Source: Galerina marginata (taxonomy: Eukaryota; Basidiomycota; Agaricomycetes; Agaricales; Galerinaceae). From it: a DNA stretch of 64,000 nucleotides. The notes beneath the pieces are model-generated. The model did no database searches, was not told the origin of the DNA, and saw nothing but the letters and a program-made list of their open reading frames with translations. Positions 59,705 to 64,000 of the stretch are shown piece by piece; positions within the stretch are counted from its first letter, which is position 1; the number at the start of each line of letters is the position of its first letter. The position numbers and the translations under genes are program-made. The stretch is taken from the NCBI GenBank assembly GCA_023014335.1, contig JAECYW010000013.1, positions 1,178,001 to 1,242,000 of the forward strand. The letters run 5' to 3'.

Positions 59705-62700
59705 TCATTTCATGTCCAACCCCGAGCCCACATCATCGGGATTAAACCACTGCCCGAAATCGCGCTCGAAATTGATGTCCCCGTCCGGGCGGAACAGTGC
59801 CGCAGCATCGAAGTCGTCCATCCCGCTCGCCATCATGTTCCCAAACGGCCCCGCATCGAAAAGCATATCCGGCGTCCCGCCCACCCCCACGACGCCGAGC
59901 ATACTCGAAGGAGGCATGCCCAGGATCGAAGAGGGTGACGACATCATGCTCGTCATTGCGTTTTGCTGCTGTTGTTGCGTTGATTGTGGTTGTGGTTGCT
60001 GCTGCTGCAGCTGTTGGCCCTGCTGTTGCGGGTTCGGCTGATTACTAGGCACAGGCGTCGGCGGCGCCGTCCCTCCACCCGAAGGACCAGCAGGCCCGCC
60101 CCGCGGCGACCCGTCCGGATTATGCGTCTGTCCCGGCTGCCCACCACCCGCGTTCTGGCCCTGCGACGGCACCTTCCCTGACCCCCCTTCCTGCTTCACA
60201 CCGCCGTCCTTCGGCGGCCCGCCCATCGCAGGGGACTGTGGTGGAGGCATCATGCTCCCAGGCGGTGGTTTCCGATCCTGCCCTGGCCCTCCTCCACCTT
60301 GCTGCTGCTGCTGTGGACCACCACCACCACCACCCCCGAGCCTGTTCAGCGGCGACGACGTGAACCCGCTCGGCCCCGGACCGCCGGGCGGCCCACCAGG
60401 GTTGAACACGCCGTGATCCGGTCCTACGCCAACGCCGCCCGGACCTCCTTGGGGATTCGGCGGGTTCATCCCGCCTGCTTTTTGCATCCGGTACATCTGT
60501 TGCTGATGGAGATGGAAAATGTGATATAGCAACGGACGCATAAATGAACGGATCAGGGGGCGTGCAGGGTTTTGGGATTTCGAAATTCAAAAACGTCAGA
60601 ACGGAACCAAAAAAGCCAATGGAGCAACGTACATTCATCTGCTGAGGCTGCATCCCAGGGTGCATCCCCCCACCCATCATCCCGCCAGGCCCAGGCTGGC
60701 CCGAGTGCTGCTGCTGCTGTGGTCCTCCTGGCCCACCCTGCCCACCACCAGGCGGAGGCCCTCCCCCAGTCATACGCATCTGCGCCCCCATCATCTGCTG
60801 CATCACATTCATCTGGTTCATCTGATGCTGCATCCCCGGCGCCATCTGCTGCTGCTGCTGCTGAGACGACTGCGGCCCCGGACCCCCACCCGGCTGACCT
60901 CCCTGCTGCTGCTGCGGAGGCCCGCCGCCCCCAGGCTGACCCGGCTGCCCAGGGTGGCTCGGGCCCAGGTGCGGGTACCCCGCCATCGATCCGCCCATCA
61001 CGTTCACACCCCCACCTCCCCCACCACCTCCAGACGACCCAACAAGAGAAGCAGGCGCCTCCGCCGGCGAGCGCCTCGGCCTCTTCCGATCAGGCGGCGA
61101 CTGCTCGTTCCGCGGCAACGTCTCGTGCTGCATCCCCATCGCGGACGCGGATGTGAAATTCATGTTGAACGTGAACGGGTTCGGGTTCGAGTGCGGGTTT
61201 AGGTGCGGGTTTAGGTGCGGATTCGGGTTCGAGTGCGAGTGTGAATGTGAATGCGGATGTGAATGGGAGAACTAGTTAATCGAAACATGCAAAATATCAG
61301 CAGAGACTGAGCGAGCTCACCTCTTCGCCCGGGGACGTGCTGTTCCGCTTTACGCGCTGCTGTGGAGGCGCTCCGGGGCGCTGTCCTTGTCCTTGTCCTT
61401 GCCCTTGTCCTTGTTGGCCGGGCGCTTGCATCATGCCCGAGGGCCCCGGACCTTTCCCTTGTTGGCTCGTCGTGCGCTGGCGCCAGTGCGTCACGATACG
61501 GTTCTGGATGGATGAGTTGACGTGGTCAGCGATGGTTCATCGTTATTGTTATCGTTATCGGCGGCGGAGGGAAAAAAGAGTACAAGAGAATGGAAAATCA
61601 GAAAGCAGGACAAGTACCAGGGTCGCACAAGTCAAAATGAAGAAGAAAAGACCACAGTATAGCAACAGACGTAATGCACGAACCGTCCATTGGAAAAATC
61701 CACACACAACACCAAGCACGAAAGAAAGTAGAAATAGACTTGGAGCATGATAGATAGAAAGCTACCAGACTCCTCCGTCTCTCCTCCGCCAAAAATGTAG
61801 GCAAAAACAATGGGAAAAAACCGAAAAAAAATACACACCTTCTCAACCATACTCAACGTCCCAAAGTCCTTATCAGGAACCCCCAGCTCCTGCTTGATGT
61901 TATTAAACACGTTCTGCGGGATCTGCATGATCTCATTGTTGATATTATTCTCCTGCGCCATGTTGTTCTGCCCCTGCCCCTGCCCTTGTCCCTGCCCTTG
62001 GCCTTGTCCTGGCCCCGGCCCAAGCCCACCCATCCCACCTTGACCAGGCCCAGGCCCCATCCCACCCATCATCCCGCCTATATTCATCATCCCGACATTC
62101 ATCCCGGGCACGACGCCCACCATGGGCCCTTGTCCTTGTCCTTGTCCTTGACCCGGTCCTCCTCCTCCTTGCTGCCCCGGCCCTCCCCCGCCAGGCGTCT
62201 GCCGCGACGCCAACGAAGGGCTCGCATGCGTTATCATCCCCCTCCCCGGTGTGTTCGTGCGGCTCGGCGGGCGTCCACCAGGATACCCCGGCGTCGGCGG
62301 GCCTTGGCCCTGCTGCCCAGGCCCAGGCGCCCCGTTCGTAGTGGGCGGGGGCGGCATGCCCATGCCCCCCACCCCGCCAGCGCGCATATGCGGGGACGGC
62401 CCAGGTCCCGGGCCAAGCTGCGCCATCGGCGCCTGCCCCGGCTGGCCTCCCTGCTGCCCAGGCGAATGCGCCATCGTCGGGCTCCCATGGAACGGCCCGC
62501 CATTCGGATTCGGTCCGCCCCCCCTCTGCTGCTGCTGCTGCTGCCCAGGTCCGCCGCCAGGCGCACCCTGTCCCCCAGGCGGGGGCGGGGGCAGCCCGTT
62601 CATCATGCCCGATCTCTGCCCAGGCATAATCGTAAATTGCATAGCCTGGCCCGGCGCCCCTCCCCCAGGCGCCTGTCCGTGCGCCTGCCCTTGCTGCCCA

Positions 62701-63620
62701 AGCCCCATCCCCAATCCCTGCCCATGCCCAGGAGCGCCATTGCCGTTCCCGTTCGTCTGGGGGAGCGGCGGGCCCCCCATGCCCGCAAAGTTCATCTGCT
62801 GCTGCTGCTGCGCACTAGGCATGCCGACGCCGTTCGGCATGGGCATAGGCATAGCGCCGTTTGTCATGTACGCCGCGGAGGACGGGGGACGCGTCATGCC
62901 TGGGGGGATGGGGCCGACGTTCATGTTGCCCGGTGGGAGGCCGTTAACGAGACGCCCCCCGCCGCCGACCATGTTCTGGTTCTGGCCGGGCTGGCCTGGC
63001 TGTTGTTGAGGCTGTGGTTGTGGGGGCTGGGACTGTTGTGGTTGGGGTGGTTGTGATTGGGGGGGCGGGCCGCCGCCGGGGGGCAGCTGGCCTGGTGGCC
63101 GCTGGTTATTTCGCTGGGCGGCTTGTTGTTGTTGGTGCTTCAAAGGGGTGTCAGGTATTGACAGCAGCAGCAGAACGGATCAAGACGCACATGAATGTAG
63201 ACGAGACCGTCCTCGGAGCCTCCGCCGTTCGATTTCGCCTGGAAGAGGACCCAGAAGACGCTCCACCATCTGCGAGTGTCCGATCAGCCAGTGGGAGAAT
63301 GAAAGAGAAAAAAAAGAGCAGCGCACTCAAAGAGCAGACCCTGGCGCGCGTTGATGGGGGGTGTAGGCTCAGTGGTGATCTCAGCCTCGCTCAAGAGCTC
63401 CCTAGCGGTCTTGCGGAATCCACGCTTGAAGCAATAGTCGTATATGTAGATGTTGAACCTATCGGATATGCGCATACATGAGGAAAAAAGCGACAGGGAC
63501 AGCAGCGACTACTCACATCTTGTCGCCCTCCCATGACAGCGGGGTGTTTATGCCTGGGGTATCGGTCTGCATCGGGGTGTTGAGGAGGGGGCCCGGAGGG
63601 GGCGGAGGGACGGCAGCCAT
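59705..63620 (-). CDS. LisH/LUFS-domain transcriptional regulator (Flo8-like)
   Basis: The ATG at 63620 starts MAAVPPPPPGPLLNTPMQTD. After introns comes the LisH helix region FNIYIYDYCFKRGFRKTARE and LLSEAEITTEPTPPINARQG, completed by WWSVFWVLFQAKSNGGGSED. This is the LUFS domain shared by Flo8, LEUNIG and SSBP proteins. Roughly 900 residues of low complexity follow: poly-Gln, Gly-Pro-Gln and Gly-Gln repeats, interrupted by a conserved helix (NEIMQIPQNVFNNIKQELGV) and NRIVTHWRQR. The C-terminus is acidic and conserved-looking (MDDFDAAALFRPDGDINFER then DFGQWFNPDDVG), probably an activation domain. Flo8 acts below cAMP-PKA in filamentation and adhesion in yeasts. Transfer of that role to this fungus is inference. 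About seven exons, near 1,050 residues. Confidence 0.8.
61170..61266 (-). repeat. Hexanucleotide-type array coding alternating His/Asn dipeptides
   Basis: Degenerate tandem 6-bp units within the LUFS gene. Read in frame after the acceptor near 61270, they encode alternating His-Ser, Asn-Pro and His-Leu dipeptides before FTFNMNF. Confidence 0.6.
61380..61420 (-). repeat. CCTTGT hexamer array coding Gly-Gln repeats
   Basis: Near-perfect repeats of a 6-bp unit encode a Gly-Gln run in the LUFS protein. Similar arrays recur at about 61970-62010 and 62128-62152. Confidence 0.75.
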
Positions 63621-63759
63621 GGAGTGCAGCTGGCTCGTCGACGGGCTGAGCAGACAGGCTCGTGGGTGAAGAGTGGATGCAAGTGGGAGCGTGGAAATAA
63701 ACGGGGCACAGGCGAGGTCAACTTTCATCTCCCGACCGGATTATTCCATTAATAATATT

Positions 63760-64000
63760 CTAATGACGTCTCACAGCAGCTACCTGGAAATCCCACCCGC
63801 CCACTAAATATTTCACCTCCACCAACCGCCGTATCTCCCGCCACCCGCCCACCGCCCCTTCCTGCCCCACTGCCCGCGCAGCAGTAGCAGCAGCCTCCTC
63901 CACCGTCGCTGCCCCCCGGTCACTCACCACATAAATGAAATCAGCAGGCGACAACAACGAGCGCAACAGCGACCCGATCAGAAACGCGATCAGCGCGACG
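63760..64000 (-). CDS. 3' end of an unidentified gene (partial)
   Basis: An open minus-strand frame enters from the right edge. It reads RVALIAFLIGSLLRSLLSPA, DFIYVVSDRGAATVEEAAAT, GWREIRRLVEVKYLVGGWDF and ends QVAAVRRH at 63760. The hydrophobic start suggests a membrane segment. It may instead splice after GGWDFQ. The family is not recognised, and the 5' part lies outside the window. Only about 140 bases separate its stop from the LUFS start on the same strand. Confidence 0.45.
   Translation of the reverse strand, partial: VALIAFLIGSLLRSLLSPADFIYVVSDRGAATVEEAAATAARAVGQEGAVGGWREIRRLVEVKYLVGGWDFQVAAVRRH

Noticed and set aside
61986..63056. Long plus-strand open frame (356 codons, Arg/Pro-rich) across the LUFS gene
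   Set aside because: It is the antisense of Gly/Gln/Pro-coding repeats; GC-rich low-complexity DNA is open in most frames. It has no domain, and the minus strand has a clear gene.

Overview
The window looks like a gene-dense stretch of a filamentous basidiomycete (Agaricomycetes) nuclear genome. Most genes are cut by many introns of about 45-70 bases with GT..AG borders. The proteins belong to fungal families: a class 3 lipase, GH35 beta-galactosidase, alginate-lyase-like enzyme, P450, a DUF6533-like 7TM protein, Ser/Thr-rich single-pass membrane proteins, a LUFS-domain regulator, Arp2, VPS25 and ribosomal L11. There is no sign of bacterial or viral sequence. I saw no rRNA gene, tRNA gene or CRISPR array. 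Intron borders were derived by hand; where exon lengths kept frame I treat the model as solid.

Layout. 0.4-1.8 kb (-): secreted lipase. 2.9-3.7 kb (-): conserved small protein. 4.8-6.2 kb (+): kelch-repeat protein. 6.3-8.1 kb (-): GPI-anchored-looking alginate lyase. 9.0-10.4 kb (-): nitronate monooxygenase. 11.5-12.6 kb (-): RING/coiled-coil protein. 12.9-17.6 kb (-): GH35 beta-galactosidase. 18.6-20.4 kb (+): She3-like coiled-coil protein. 21.0-23.1 kb (+): HIRIP3-like histone chaperone. 23.4-24.2 kb (+): VPS25. 25.1-26.5 kb (+): second RING/coiled-coil protein. 26.8-27.5 kb (-): ribosomal protein L11. 29.1-30.1 kb (+): third RING/coiled-coil protein. 30.6-31.6 kb (+): BTB protein. 32.2-33.9 kb (+): single-pass membrane protein. 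34.7-36.0 kb (-): 7TM protein. 38.2-38.9 kb (-): small PY-motif protein. 40.0-42.9 kb (-): vezatin/Inp2-like membrane protein. 43-46 kb: gene-poor. 46.2-48.1 kb (+): cytochrome P450. 48.6-50.2 kb (+): Arp2. 51.4-53.3 kb (+): Ser/Thr-rich membrane protein. 54.4-55.6 kb (+): tail-anchored protein with an 18-residue repeat. 55.76-56.39 kb: hAT-type miniature transposon. 56.8-58.3 kb (+): F-box protein. 59.7-63.6 kb (-): LUFS/LisH (Flo8-like) regulator. 63.8-64.0 kb (-): 3' end of a further gene.

No metabolic cluster or operon-like unit is visible. Housekeeping genes (Arp2, L11, VPS25) sit among secreted enzymes and lineage-specific regulators. Several genes touch ubiquitin signalling or membrane sorting (three RING proteins, an F-box protein, a BTB protein, two proteins with PY motifs, an ESCRT-II subunit), but this may be chance.

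The least ordinary items are three. (1) A complete 632-bp hAT-type MITE with perfect 20-bp termini and an 8-bp target duplication. (2) The neighbouring micro-exon gene, whose tandem repeat is open in two sense frames behind two splice acceptors 8 bases apart. (3) Three RING paralogues that keep a phase-1 intron in the same Gly codon of the zinc-binding motif.
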